Shown: piece after piece, positions 8,747-18,234 of the stretch | Numbering within the stretch: position 1 is the first letter of the stretch | Layout: each line of letters starts with the position of its first letter | Assembly: GCA_947475415.1 (NCBI GenBank) | Contig: CANJLH010000021.1 | Coordinates: 1 to 59,095, forward strand | Length of the DNA stretch: 59,095 nt | Origin: Caulobacteraceae bacterium | Lineage (GTDB): Bacteria > Pseudomonadota > Alphaproteobacteria > Caulobacterales > Caulobacteraceae | Direction: 5' to 3' | Program-made: the position numbers and the translations under genes | The notes under the pieces: generated by a model | The model's input: the letters and a program-made list of their open reading frames with translations, nothing else | What the model was told of the DNA's origin: nothing | The model's database searches: none

Positions 8747-9913
8747 TTAAGCCTTCACAGCCACTGCGAACGGGGTCGTGTCGACTTCCTCAAGCCTGAT
8801 CTCACCGGCCAGCACTTTCGCCTTCCAGGCCTCGTGGGCCGGGATGTTGGCGTGGAACTCCGGCATCACGTCGCGGGCGAACAGCTCAAGGCTGGCGCAA
8901 ATATCGTCGTGGGTGTTGCGGCCCGCCTGGTTAAGGAGAATCACTTGGTCGATGTTCGACTGCTCGAACTTGCGCAGTTTGCGGCGGATGGTTTCCGGCG
9001 AGCCGATCAGGCCCGAGGATATCGCCTTGCGGTGGGCGTCCGGATTGGCGGCCTTCCACTTCATATACTCGTCCCACATGACTACCGAACCGGGCGGCGG
9101 CCGCTTGCGGTCCGCGGACGAATAGAACTTCAGGCAGAACTGGAAAAAACTGGTGCCCTCGGCCTTGGCCTGGGCTTCCTCGTCGGTGGGGCAGCACATG
9201 AACATGCTGACCAGGGCGATGTTCGGATTGATCGCGTAGTCGGTCAGCCGATCCAGGCGCTTGGTGATGCTGTTATAATAGGCCGCGACCCAGGCCTGGG
9301 CGGCGTCTGCGCTTACGAATTGGAAGCCCAGGGCGCCGATCCCCTTCTCGCCCGCGTAGGCGATGGTCTGCAACTGCGTGCAAGCCATCCATAGCGGCGG
9401 ATGCGGCTTCTGGCGGGGTTTGGGCAGCACGTTGCGCAAGGGAAAGTCGAAGTGCGGGCCGTGGTATTCGCAGCCACCGTCGCGGAACATCGGGATCATG
9501 CAGCGCACCGCGTCCTCCCAGACCTCGCGCTTGGCCTCGAAGTCGACGCCGAACGGCTCCAGTTCCGTTGCTGACGCGCTCTCGCCCATGCCGAGTTCGA
9601 CCCGGCCATTGGAGAGCAGGTCGAGGACCGAGACCTTCTCCGCCACCTTCGCCGGATGGTTGGTCGTCAGCTGGAAGATTCCGTGGCCCAGGCGAATATT
9701 GCGGGTCCGCTGGCTCGCCGCCGCCAGGAACACCTCCGGCGCCGGGGAGTGGGAATACTCCTCAAGGAAGTGGTGCTCCACCTCCCAGGCGTAATCATAG
9801 CCCAGGCGATCGGCCAGCTCGAGCTGGTCGAGCGCCTGCTGATAGAGCCGCCAGTCGCTGTCCGCGTCCCACGGGCGCGGCAGTTGCATCTCGTAGAATA
9901 TGCCGAATTTCAC
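8747..9913 (-). CDS. LLM-class flavin-dependent oxidoreductase (bacterial luciferase-like)
   Basis: 388 residues, soluble. It opens with MKFGIFYEMQLPRPW and continues with LELADRLGYDYAWEVEHHFLEEYSHSPAPEVFLAAAS, split here by family pattern: the EVEHHF strand, the SHSPAPEVFL loop and RTRNIRLGHGI typical of luciferase-like monooxygenase barrels. NGRVELGMGESAS lies before the middle. These enzymes use FMNH2 or F420H2 with oxygen to oxidise small organic molecules. Near LNQAGRNTHDD the C-terminal half keeps the family helices. The gene lies upstream of nothing obvious on the same strand except glyoxalase I 60 bp before it, perhaps co-transcribed. Substrate unknown. Confidence 0.85.
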   Translation of the reverse strand: MKFGIFYEMQLPRPWDADSDWRLYQQALDQLELADRLGYDYAWEVEHHFLEEYSHSPAPEVFLAAASQRTRNIRLGHGIFQLTTNHPAKVAEKVSVLDLLSNGRVELGMGESASATELEPFGVDFEAKREVWEDAVRCMIPMFRDGGCEYHGPHFDFPLRNVLPKPRQKPHPPLWMACTQLQTIAYAGEKGIGALGFQFVSADAAQAWVAAYYNSITKRLDRLTDYAINPNIALVSMFMCCPTDEEAQAKAEGTSFFQFCLKFYSSADRKRPPPGSVVMWDEYMKWKAANPDAHRKAISSGLIGSPETIRRKLRKFEQSNIDQVILLNQAGRNTHDDICASLELFARDVMPEFHANIPAHEAWKAKVLAGEIRLEEVDTTPFAVAVKA

Positions 9914-9974
9914 GACGTCCCCTTCCCTGTTCCTGGAGCGATCGCCGACTTAGGCGCATTCGCCGAGATCGAAT

Positions 9975-10415
9975 TCACCAGACGCCGATATTGGGCGCCG
10001 ACGCCCAGGGCTCTTTCGGCGGCAAGGGCGCTCCCGCCTGCAGAAGCTCCACCGACACGTTGTCCGGCGAGCGAACAAACGCCATTCGCCCGTCCCGCGG
10101 CGGCCGATTGATCGTCACCCCGCCGGCCGCAAGGCGTTCGCAGACCTCATAGATGTCGTCGACCGCATAGGCCAGGTGGCCGAAGTTGCGGCCGCCTCCA
10201 TAGTCTTCAGGGTCCCAATTGTATGTGAGCTCGACGGTCGGAGACCTATGCGTCTCGGCGGCGGCGGCGTCCTCCGGCGCAGCCAGGAACACCAGCGTGA
10301 AACGGCCGCCCGAATTCTCGATGCGCGAAACCTCCTTCAGGCCCAGCTTGGCGCAATAGAAGTCCAACGAGGCGTCGAGATCCGTGACCCGGACCATGGT
10401 GTGCAAATATTTCAA
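9975..10415 (-). CDS. gloA: Lactoylglutathione lyase (glyoxalase I)
   Basis: 146 residues of the vicinal-oxygen-chelate fold. It follows GloA closely: MKYLHTMVRVTDLDASLDFY, VELTYNW, NFGHLAYAVDD and SVELLQ. The four metal ligands of GloA are all present as His5, Glu62, His80 and Glu123. It isomerises the hemithioacetal of methylglyoxal and glutathione to S-lactoylglutathione, a detoxification step in the cytoplasm. The metal (Ni or Zn) cannot be read from the sequence. A C-terminal tail of about 15 residues beyond the core is proline-rich and variable. Confidence 0.9.
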   Translation of the reverse strand: MKYLHTMVRVTDLDASLDFYCAKLGLKEVSRIENSGGRFTLVFLAAPEDAAAAETHRSPTVELTYNWDPEDYGGGRNFGHLAYAVDDIYEVCERLAAGGVTINRPPRDGRMAFVRSPDNVSVELLQAGAPLPPKEPWASAPNIGVW

Positions 10416-10584
10416 TATACCCTCCCGGCGGGCAGTTCAGGGAACAGTCGCACGCAGTGCGTTTCGCCGAATTCATTTGCCCTGTGGCGCGGCGGACGCA
10501 AGTACCCGTTGTGTTTTCTGCTAACCTCCATGGCGCCTTTTCCACGACCGCTGGAGGCGCGGTCAGACCGACTGGATTCGTCAG

Positions 10585-11658
10585 ATGCGTTTGAGGCCAT
10601 CCTATCTGTTCGTCCTGGTCGTGGCGGGCGCCGTGGTCCTCTATTTCCTGATCGGAAGTCTGTTCAGCGCTGGCAAGGCAGTGGCGACGGTCGCCGCGCC
10701 GGCGAAATCCAAGACCAGCGAATGGCCGGCGGTGCAGTTCATCCTGGCCGAGGAACAGAGCCACCCCTATGCAATCTCACTGCGTGGGCGCACCGAGCCG
10801 GCGCGCACCGTAGAGGTTCGCGCCGAAACCTCCGGCATTGTCGCCCAAGCCCCTGCGGCGGAGGGGGCGGCCGTGCACCGCGGCGCAACCCTATGCCGCC
10901 TTTCGGTGGATGCGCGCCAGGCGTCCCTCGATCAGGCCCGCGCGGCGCTGAAGTCGCGGCAGTTGCAGCAGCAGGCCTCCGCCGAACTCGCCCGGCAGGG
11001 CTATCGGTCCCCGAACCAGGTCCTCTCCGACCAGGCCAACCTGGATGCGGCTCAGGCGGCCGTGCGGCAGGCGGAAATCGCGCTCGACCAGGTGAACATC
11101 CGCGCTCCTTTCGCCGGTGTCTTCGACCGGCGGGACGCCGAGGTGGGAAGTTTCCTGTCTCCAGGTCAGCCCTGTGGCGTTCTGATCGAACTTGATCCTC
11201 TGCTGGTCGCCGGCGCCGTGCCGGAAACGGACGCCGCGCGCCTGCGGGTGGGGTCGCCGGCCACCGCCAGGCTGATCTCCGGTCAGGTGCTCTCAGGCCG
11301 CATCCGCTATGTCGCACGCGATGCGGATCCGCAGACCAGGACCTACCGCGTCGAAATCGCCGTGGCCAATCCCGGTTTCGCCACCCGCGCGGGTCTGTCG
11401 GCGGAGGTCTCGATCGGTGCGGGTTCGGGTCCAGCCCACTTGGCGCCGATCTCGGCCCTGGTGCTGGACGGCGCTGGCCGTCAGGGACTGCGCTACCTGG
11501 CAGAAGGTGATAAGGTTGCGTTCGCGCCTGTTGCGATTTTGGAGGAAACCCCTCAGGGCGTTTGGGTCATGGGCCTGCGAGGGCCAGTTCGCATCATCAC
11601 CGTCGGCCAATCGTTTGTGGCCGAGGGGCAGAAGGTGCGCGCGGCTCTGGCCCGTTAG
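10585..11658 (+). CDS. RND efflux periplasmic adaptor (membrane fusion protein)
   Basis: 357 residues. An N-terminal membrane anchor (about 8-27, FVLVVAGAVVLYFLIGSLF) is followed by a lipoyl/barrel-sandwich domain split around a helical hairpin (ARQASLDQARAALKSRQ... QAAVRQAEIALDQVNIRAPF), then beta-barrel and membrane-proximal domains. The segment VNIRAPFAGVFDRRDAEVGS is the family hallmark. It links the inner-membrane RND pump encoded 21 bp downstream to an outer-membrane channel, for which the TolC-type protein in this window is a candidate. No cysteine lipobox is present; anchoring is by the N-terminal helix. Confidence 0.92.
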   Translation: MRLRPSYLFVLVVAGAVVLYFLIGSLFSAGKAVATVAAPAKSKTSEWPAVQFILAEEQSHPYAISLRGRTEPARTVEVRAETSGIVAQAPAAEGAAVHRGATLCRLSVDARQASLDQARAALKSRQLQQQASAELARQGYRSPNQVLSDQANLDAAQAAVRQAEIALDQVNIRAPFAGVFDRRDAEVGSFLSPGQPCGVLIELDPLLVAGAVPETDAARLRVGSPATARLISGQVLSGRIRYVARDADPQTRTYRVEIAVANPGFATRAGLSAEVSIGAGSGPAHLAPISALVLDGAGRQGLRYLAEGDKVAFAPVAILEETPQGVWVMGLRGPVRIITVGQSFVAEGQKVRAALAR

Positions 11659-11679
11659 GCGTCGGCGCGGGAGTAGCCG

Positions 11680-14600
11680 ATGATTGAATCCCTCATCGAC
11701 GGCGCCATCAAGCGACGAAAAGTCGTGCTCGGCGTGACGCTGATCGCGGCGGTCTTCGGGCTGTTCGCCTACCTGGCCATGCCGCGCGAAGCCGACCCTG
11801 ACATCGCGATCCCCTACATCGCCGTGGTGGTTCCTTACCCCGGCGTCAGTCCGGAGGACGCCGAGCGCCTGCTCGTCAAACCCCTCGAGGTCGAGCTTCA
11901 GTCGATCGAGGGCGTCAAGGAAATGAACGCCGTCGCGCGGCAGGGATCGGCCGCCGTAACCTTGGAGTTCGAAGCCGATTTCAACAAGGACAAGGTGCTT
12001 GCCGACGTCCGCGCCAAGGTGGACATGGCCCGTGGCAAGTTCCCGCCTGACGCCGAGGAACCAGTCATCCAGGAGGCCAATGTCAACAGCGATCCGGTCC
12101 TCGGGATCATGCTGTCGGGCGAGGCGCCGGAACGGGAACTCTACCACATCGCCCGCAGTCTCAAGGACCGCGTGGAGACCGTGCCGGGCGTGCTTGAAGC
12201 CAATATCCAAGGCGGCAGCGACGAGGTTCTCGAAGTCACGGTCGATCCGCTGCGCATGGAGACCTACAACGTCACCACCAGCGAATTGGCGCAGGTGATC
12301 GGCCGCAACAACCAGTTGGTGCCTGCCGGCGACCTACGGTCCGGCGCAGGCAAGTTTGCGGTGAAGGTCCCTGGGGTGGTGGAAAGGCCGCAGGACATCC
12401 TCGCCCTGCCTGTCAAGCGCAGCGGCGACCGTTTGATCACGGTCGGCGACATGGCCGAAGTTCGGCGCACCTTCAAGGAGCCCACCTTCATCACTCGCTT
12501 CAATGGCCAGCCGGCCTACTCGATCGAGGTGGTCAAGCGCAGCGGCGATAATATCCTCGATACGGTGCAACGGGTCCGCGCGGCGGTCGCGGCCGAGCAG
12601 CATCGCTGGCCGCCGACGGTCAAGGTCGCCTTCACTTTTGACGCCAGCGACTTCATCCGCCGCTCGCTCAACCTGCTTCAGTCCAGCCTGCTGATCGCCA
12701 CGCTGCTGGTCACCCTGATCATCGTGGCCAGCCTCGGGATCCGGCACGGGCTGATGGTTGGGATCGCCATTCCCACCTGTTTCTTGCTGGCGTTCCTGGT
12801 GATGCACGCTCTGGGCGTCACCTTGAACATCATCGTCCTGTTCGGACTGGTGTTGGCGGTGGGCATTCTGGTGGACGGCGGCATCGTGGTGATCGAATAC
12901 GCCGACCGCAAAATGGCCGAGGGCCTGGCGAAGGAACAGGCGTTCGCCGCGGCCGGAAAGCGGATGTTCTGGCCGGTGCTGAACGGCACGCTCACAACGC
13001 TTTGCGCCTTCCTTCCCTTCCTGTTCTGGAACTCTGTGCCTGGCAAGTTCATGAGCTTCTTGCCCCTGACTCTGTTCTTCGTGTTGGGCGCGTCGATCGT
13101 CGTGGCTCTGATTTTCACGCCGGCGCTTGGGTCGATGGCGGGGCGCGCTGAGGACGCCGACGCCGACGCCCTGGCCGAAATCCAGAAGTCTGAACACGGC
13201 GACCCGCGCCAGATGCGGGGCTTCATGGGCTGGTACGCACGCCAGCTGCACGGCCTGGGCGCCCGCCCCTTCCTTGTGATGGCGGTCGCCGTGGGGATCA
13301 TGGCGCTGATCAGCGCTTGGTTCAGTGCGACACCGCACCGCACCGAGTTCATGTTCGAGCAGGAGCCGGAATTCGTCACCATCTTCGTCAAGGCGCGGGG
13401 CAATCTGTCGCCGGAAGCCCAGGATGCGCTCGTCCGCCAGGTCGAGACCCGATTGGCCGGCCTCAGAGGCGTCGACTCCATATATGTGCGTTCCGGAGCC
13501 TTCACTGGCGGCGGCGGCCCCGGCGCCGCGCCCAATGACACCATCGGCCGCATTCAGGTGGACTTTCTGGATTTCGAAGAGCGACAGGCCCTTGGCCTGA
13601 ACGGCCGCGACATCGCCCGCTCGGTGCGCGAGACGGCCGGCGAGACACCCGGACTGCAGCTTGAAGTCCGCGAGCCGCAGGGCGGGCCGCAACAGGGCAA
13701 GGACATCCAGGTGGAGCTGCGAGGTTCCGACCCTGCTTCCCTCAACGCCGCGTCCAACTTGATCAAGGCCAGGCTGGCCGGCGACCGGCAGGTCATCGAA
13801 CTCGAGGACAACCGGGCATCACCAGGTATCGAGTGGAACCTGCGGATCGATCGGGAAGCCGCAGGCCGCTACGGAGTCGATGTGCTGGCTGTGGGCCAGG
13901 CGATCCAATTCGTCACCAATGGGGTTCTGGTTGGACGCTTCCGGCCAGATGACGCCGACGACGAACTGGATATTCGGGTCCGCTTCCCAGCCGCCGCCAG
14001 AAACGTCGCGGCGTTCGACTCTCTGAAGATGCCCACCGCCCAAGGGCCGGTTCCCGTCAGCTATTTCGTGCGCCTTGCGCCGGCGCAGCAGGTGACCGCG
14101 ATCAACCGGCGCGACGGCCAGCGGGTGGTCGTCTTGCAGGCCAATACCGTGGAGGGTGTGGGCGCAAACCAGAAAATCGCGCAACTCCGCCCCTGGCTGG
14201 CGAAAGCGCCGATCGATCCCGCCGTGCGCTGGGCGTTCAAGGGCGCCGATGAGGAAGGTCGCAAGGCCCAGGGGTTCTTCGCCGCCGCCATGGCCGCCTC
14301 GTTGTTCATGATGGGGGTGATCCTGCTTTGGCAGTTCAACAGCTTCTATGGCGTGGCGGTGACGCTTTCCGCGGTGGCCATGTCCACCATCGGCGTGCTG
14401 CTGGGCATCCAGATCAATCTGTTCGGCGCCTTTGACTACGTGTCGGTGATCATGGTCGGCACCGGTATCGTGGCCCTGGCCGGCGTGGTGGTCGGCCACA
14501 ATATCGTCCTGGTCGACACCTTTTACCAGCTCAGGCGCAGCGGCTTTCAGGCCGACGACGCGGCGATCCGCGCCGCAGCGCAGCGATTCCGTCCTGTCAT

Positions 14601-14901
14601 GCTGACGACTGTCGTAACCGTCGCGGGGCTGCTGCCGCTGATGTTCCAACTCCACCCGAACTTCGGCGCCGGTCGAATTGAATATAAGGCGCCCGGTTCC
14701 GAATGGTGGGTTCAGCTGTCCAGCGCCGTCGTGTGGGGGCTGAGCTTCTCGACCCTGCTCACTCTGATTGTGACCCCCGTGCTGCTCGCCGCGCCGAAAG
14801 AATTTTCACAGCGGATCGGCGCGCTTTGGCGGCGCACGCCCTTCGGGGCGGCCGCCCGGCGATCGTCTTCGAGCGATGACCTGCCACGTGCGGCCGAGTG
14901 A
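11680..14901 (+). CDS. RND efflux pump permease (HAE/AcrB-type family)
   Basis: 1073 residues with the RND layout: TM1, a large periplasmic loop, TM2-6, TM7, a second periplasmic loop, TM8-12. It starts 21 bp after the adaptor gene. TM4 reads LAVGILVDGGIVVIEYADR, so only the first of the two AcrB proton-relay aspartates (Asp407/408) remains and the second is Gly. In TM10 the position of AcrB Lys940 falls in VVVGHNIVLVDTF and is not Lys. The TM11 Thr is kept (RPVMLTTVV). This variant pattern is found in a large subfamily of uncertain substrate. The stop is 1 base from the convergent ABC transporter stop. Confidence 0.9.
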   Translation: MIESLIDGAIKRRKVVLGVTLIAAVFGLFAYLAMPREADPDIAIPYIAVVVPYPGVSPEDAERLLVKPLEVELQSIEGVKEMNAVARQGSAAVTLEFEADFNKDKVLADVRAKVDMARGKFPPDAEEPVIQEANVNSDPVLGIMLSGEAPERELYHIARSLKDRVETVPGVLEANIQGGSDEVLEVTVDPLRMETYNVTTSELAQVIGRNNQLVPAGDLRSGAGKFAVKVPGVVERPQDILALPVKRSGDRLITVGDMAEVRRTFKEPTFITRFNGQPAYSIEVVKRSGDNILDTVQRVRAAVAAEQHRWPPTVKVAFTFDASDFIRRSLNLLQSSLLIATLLVTLIIVASLGIRHGLMVGIAIPTCFLLAFLVMHALGVTLNIIVLFGLVLAVGILVDGGIVVIEYADRKMAEGLAKEQAFAAAGKRMFWPVLNGTLTTLCAFLPFLFWNSVPGKFMSFLPLTLFFVLGASIVVALIFTPALGSMAGRAEDADADALAEIQKSEHGDPRQMRGFMGWYARQLHGLGARPFLVMAVAVGIMALISAWFSATPHRTEFMFEQEPEFVTIFVKARGNLSPEAQDALVRQVETRLAGLRGVDSIYVRSGAFTGGGGPGAAPNDTIGRIQVDFLDFEERQALGLNGRDIARSVRETAGETPGLQLEVREPQGGPQQGKDIQVELRGSDPASLNAASNLIKARLAGDRQVIELEDNRASPGIEWNLRIDREAAGRYGVDVLAVGQAIQFVTNGVLVGRFRPDDADDELDIRVRFPAAARNVAAFDSLKMPTAQGPVPVSYFVRLAPAQQVTAINRRDGQRVVVLQANTVEGVGANQKIAQLRPWLAKAPIDPAVRWAFKGADEEGRKAQGFFAAAMAASLFMMGVILLWQFNSFYGVAVTLSAVAMSTIGVLLGIQINLFGAFDYVSVIMVGTGIVALAGVVVGHNIVLVDTFYQLRRSGFQADDAAIRAAAQRFRPVMLTTVVTVAGLLPLMFQLHPNFGAGRIEYKAPGSEWWVQLSSAVVWGLSFSTLLTLIVTPVLLAAPKEFSQRIGALWRRTPFGAAARRSSSSDDLPRAAE

Positions 14902-14902
14902 A

Positions 14903-16741
14903 TCAGGTTTCGCGGGTCTGACGCCGCCACAGCGCGGCATATTCTCCGGCTCGGTCGAGCAGTTCCGAATGGCGGCCCGCTTCCACCACTTTGCCCCTTC
15001 GCAGGACCACGATCTGGTCGGCGTCGACGATGGTGGACAGGCGGTGGGCGACCACGAGGCTGGTGCGGCCGGCCTTCACCTTGCGCAGAGTGGCCTGGAT
15101 CGCCGCCTCCGTGGGGCCATCCAGGGCGCTGGTCGCCTCGTCAAGGACGAGCAGCCGAGGATTGGCCAGCAGGGCGCGGGCGATGCCCACCCGCTGGCGT
15201 TCTCCGCCGGAGAGCTTCAGCCCCCGTTCGCCCACCAGAGTCGCCATGCCCTGGGGAAGACTGTCGATGAATTGCCCCAGTTCCGCGGCCTCGGCGGCGG
15301 CGCGCACCTCGGACTGCGGGGCGTCGGGACGGGCGAAGCTGATATTTGCGTAGAGCGTATCGTTGAACAGGGCGACATCCTGCGGCACCAGCGCAATTGC
15401 CTGGCGAAGGCTCTGTCGGCGAATGTCCTTGAGGTCCAGACCGTCCAGCATCACCCGGCCGGACTGTGGATCTAGCAGGCGCAGCGCCAGCCGCACCGCC
15501 GTCGTCTTTCCGGCGCCGGAAGGCCCGACCAGGGCCGTGGTCGTCCCCGGCGCGATGCGGAAGCATACATCTCGCAGGCCCTGTGATCGCGCGTCATGCT
15601 GGTAGCCGACGTTCTCGAACACCACCTCGGCGCCCAGTTCGCTGGCCGGCGGCAGATCGCGGGCCTTTGCGGAGTCCACGATTTCCGGTTTCACCGCCGC
15701 CAGCGCCACCATCTGCTCCATGTCGATGAACGCCTGACGGATCTCGCGGTAATTGAAGCCCAGCATGGATAGCGGCGCGAAGATGCCGGTGAGCAACAGC
15801 ACCGCGGTGGTGATATCGCCGATCCGCATGGTTCCGCCCGCCACGCCCAGGCCCGCCACCACCGTCATCGCGGCCAGGCCGATATTGAGGATCAGGGCCT
15901 GCGCCGCGTTGAGCAGCGAAAGTGACGTGTTGGCCTTAGCCGCCGCATTGGCATAGGCGCCCATTGCGCCGGCGTAGGCGCCGACCGTGCGCCCCTCGGC
16001 GCCGAAGGTCTTGATCGTCTCGAAATTCAACATGGCGTCTACAGACAGGCCCGCCGCTCGGCTGTCGGACTCATTGAGCTCGCGCCGGTGGCTCAGGCGC
16101 CAGTCGGTGATCCGGAAGGTCAACAGCGTGTAGACGACGATCGTGGCCGCGGCGGTGAGCGCGAACCGCCAGTCCAGCTGCGTGACCATGACGGCCATGG
16201 CCAACACCAACTCAACCGCGGTCGGCCCGAGGTTGAACACCACGCTGCGGATAAGGAAGTCCGTCGCGCGGCTGCCGCGATCGATGGTGCGGGCCAGACT
16301 GCCGGACTGTTTGGATTGGTGGAAATCAAGCGATAGCGCCAGTGAATGGGCAAAGGTCTCCACCGCCGCGCGCGCCAAGGTGGCCTGCGAGACAGGCGTA
16401 AACACAGCCTCACGGGCATAGGGCGCGCAGGCGCCGACCAACCGTAGCGCCGCGAACGCCAGCGCCAGGCCGACAAACCCCGCGCCCAGGATCGCCCCAC
16501 CCGGCGACAGTGTATTGATAGCCCGGCCCAGCACCACCGGCGCCCATACGCCAGCGACCTTGCCGATGATCACCAGGACCAGCGCCGACACCAGTCGCGT
16601 CCGCAGATTCGGCGCACTGGAACGCATCACCAGGCGACCGAGATCGGCCATCGAGGTCCAAAAGGAAAACTTCATTGCGGCCGGCGAGACAGCGCCCGCA
16701 CTGGGCTCGCGCCGACCGTGGCCCGCGTGGGCGTAACTCAA
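14903..16741 (-). CDS. Atm1/HMT-type ABC exporter (fused membrane and ATPase domains)
   Basis: 612 residues. A six-helix membrane domain covers about 45-345 and an ATPase domain about 375-605. In the ATPase, Walker A is GPSGAGKTT (406-414), the signature LSGGERQRVGIARALL starts at 510, Walker B LLVLDEATS is at 530-538 and the H-loop His is 566. The membrane domain carries the Atm1-like segments RTIDRGSRATDFLIRS and NFETIKTFGAEGRT. Relatives export glutathione-metal or glutathione-persulfide compounds linked to Fe-S cluster and heavy-metal homeostasis. It works as a homodimer in the inner membrane. Confidence 0.9.
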   Translation of the reverse strand: MSYAHAGHGRREPSAGAVSPAAMKFSFWTSMADLGRLVMRSSAPNLRTRLVSALVLVIIGKVAGVWAPVVLGRAINTLSPGGAILGAGFVGLALAFAALRLVGACAPYAREAVFTPVSQATLARAAVETFAHSLALSLDFHQSKQSGSLARTIDRGSRATDFLIRSVVFNLGPTAVELVLAMAVMVTQLDWRFALTAAATIVVYTLLTFRITDWRLSHRRELNESDSRAAGLSVDAMLNFETIKTFGAEGRTVGAYAGAMGAYANAAAKANTSLSLLNAAQALILNIGLAAMTVVAGLGVAGGTMRIGDITTAVLLLTGIFAPLSMLGFNYREIRQAFIDMEQMVALAAVKPEIVDSAKARDLPPASELGAEVVFENVGYQHDARSQGLRDVCFRIAPGTTTALVGPSGAGKTTAVRLALRLLDPQSGRVMLDGLDLKDIRRQSLRQAIALVPQDVALFNDTLYANISFARPDAPQSEVRAAAEAAELGQFIDSLPQGMATLVGERGLKLSGGERQRVGIARALLANPRLLVLDEATSALDGPTEAAIQATLRKVKAGRTSLVVAHRLSTIVDADQIVVLRRGKVVEAGRHSELLDRAGEYAALWRRQTRET

Positions 16742-16753
16742 ATGCCTGCTCCG

Positions 16754-17536
16754 CTAATTCAAGACCCAGGTGGATTGCACCCCGCCGCCCGGTGTCGTCC
16801 AGTCCACACGCACGGCGTCCGGCCCGGACAGGACTCGATAAGCGCCGCCCGCAAGCGCCGCCGCCGGCGTGACGTCGAACGTCGACTCCAGCTGGAAGGT
16901 GTCGCCGAGGACCTCGACCTTCTGGTTCAAGCCGGAAATCGGTTGCGGCAATGGCATGTGGAACCAGCCGCTTGCTTCCACACGACCGGTCCCGACCTGT
17001 CGGCCATTCAGCCGCAACGACAGCAACGCGCCCGTTGGCGCTGCGCCGGAAACCACCGCCGCACCTTGGCTGTCAAAGTCGAAGGCGGCCATACGCGGCG
17101 TCCCGGGTGGATCTGACGTCACCGCGCCGGCGCCGGCGCGCAGCGTCACCACGCGACCAGACGGTGTCGCCAGCAGGTCCTGCTCGAAGCGCACAACCTG
17201 ATCACCGGTGGTGGCTCGCAACGTCAGCATGCGAGGTGCTTCGTCAACTTCGACCGCGACATTCCAGCGCCCCTCGGCGTCCGCCGTCGCGCTGACCGTT
17301 CGCCCAAGGCCACCGCCGAGCATGATCCGACTCGCCGGCACAGCGCGACCGCTTAGGACGATGGCGGCGCCTTCACGGCGGCTGCTGGTGATGACGGGGG
17401 CATCCATATAACCGTTATCAGCCACCCGTCTGGCATCCGCGGTTGACCCGCCTTGCGGGGCTGTCGACCTCGCACAACCATCCGTCAGGCTCACCGCCAG
17501 GCAAATGGCCAGGAAACCAAACGCAATGTCCCGCAT
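16754..17536 (-). CDS. Putative lipoprotein with Ig-like repeats
   Basis: 260 residues from the ATG at 17536 (MRDIAFGFLAICLAVSLTDGC). The signal peptide ends in a lipobox-like LTDGC. The remainder is beta-rich, with two similar segments around IVLSGRAVPASRIML and AVVSGAAPTGALLSLRLNG, each followed by a GRW/GWF turn (EGRWNVAVEV, SGWFHMPLP). These look like Ig-like carrier modules of the kind found in LysM-associated surface proteins. No enzyme motif is seen. It ends 12 bp before the ABC exporter start on the same strand and may be co-transcribed with it. Function unknown. Confidence 0.65.
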   Translation of the reverse strand: MRDIAFGFLAICLAVSLTDGCARSTAPQGGSTADARRVADNGYMDAPVITSSRREGAAIVLSGRAVPASRIMLGGGLGRTVSATADAEGRWNVAVEVDEAPRMLTLRATTGDQVVRFEQDLLATPSGRVVTLRAGAGAVTSDPPGTPRMAAFDFDSQGAAVVSGAAPTGALLSLRLNGRQVGTGRVEASGWFHMPLPQPISGLNQKVEVLGDTFQLESTFDVTPAAALAGGAYRVLSGPDAVRVDWTTPGGGVQSTWVLN

Positions 17537-17626
17537 GGGGGTTCCTTGTAACGACGCAGCCTGCGCCCTAGCTTTCCGGGCTTTCACCCGCACCGCAAGT
17601 GCGCCCGCCCCGGAGCCGGACCTACG

Positions 17627-18229
17627 ATGGCGCAGCCCCCTGTTGAACTGAAATCAATCTGCGTCTTCTGCGGCTCTTCCGATACCGCTGATCCCGCGTT
17701 TCTGGGTGACGCCGCGAGCCTGGGCGGCGCCCTCGCCGCCGCGGACATCCGTCTGGTTTATGGCGGCGGCGGCGTAGGTCTCATGGGCGCCTGCGCCCGC
17801 GCAGCCCACGCAGCCGGCGGCCGGGTTCTCGGCGTCATTCCAACCTTCCTCATGGCGCAGGAGCGAACTTTCAATGTGGTCGAACACATTGAGGTCTCCA
17901 CCATGCATGAGCGCAAGCGCATCATGTTTGAGGCCTCTGATGCGTTCGCCGTTCTCCCCGGCGGGGTCGGTACGCTGGAGGAAGTCGTGGAAATCCTGTC
18001 ATGGCGCCGCCTGGGCCTGCACGCCAAGCCGGTCGTTTTTCATAATCCCCGCGGGTTCTGGCGGCCCCTGTTCGAGCTCCTGCAACACACGATCCGTGAG
18101 CAGCTCACACCGCCGGAGTTCGCCGATGCTTGGACGGCGGTGGAGCGGATCGAAGACCTGATCCCCGCCGTCAGGCGCAGGCTTGCGGCCGATGGAATCG
18201 CCCCGCCGGCTGGCGCTCGCTTGACCTGA
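17627..18229 (+). CDS. LOG-family nucleotide phosphoribohydrolase
   Basis: 200 residues with a Rossmann-type fold: ICVFCGSSD near 11-19, VYGGGGVGLMG at 44-54, MHERK (93-97) and PGGVGTLEE (111-119). The last two are the LOG signature and hold the catalytic Arg and Glu. The family removes ribose 5-phosphate from nucleoside monophosphates; plant homologues make active cytokinins and bacterial ones act mostly on AMP or similar nucleotides. It is soluble and monocistronic. Confidence 0.9.
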   Translation: MAQPPVELKSICVFCGSSDTADPAFLGDAASLGGALAAADIRLVYGGGGVGLMGACARAAHAAGGRVLGVIPTFLMAQERTFNVVEHIEVSTMHERKRIMFEASDAFAVLPGGVGTLEEVVEILSWRRLGLHAKPVVFHNPRGFWRPLFELLQHTIREQLTPPEFADAWTAVERIEDLIPAVRRRLAADGIAPPAGARLT

Positions 18230-18234
18230 CCGCC

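Noticed and set aside
12334..13692. 452-codon reverse frame inside the RND pump gene
   Set aside because: Rich in Arg, Gln and His with no motif, lying wholly within a conserved pump gene; a shadow frame.
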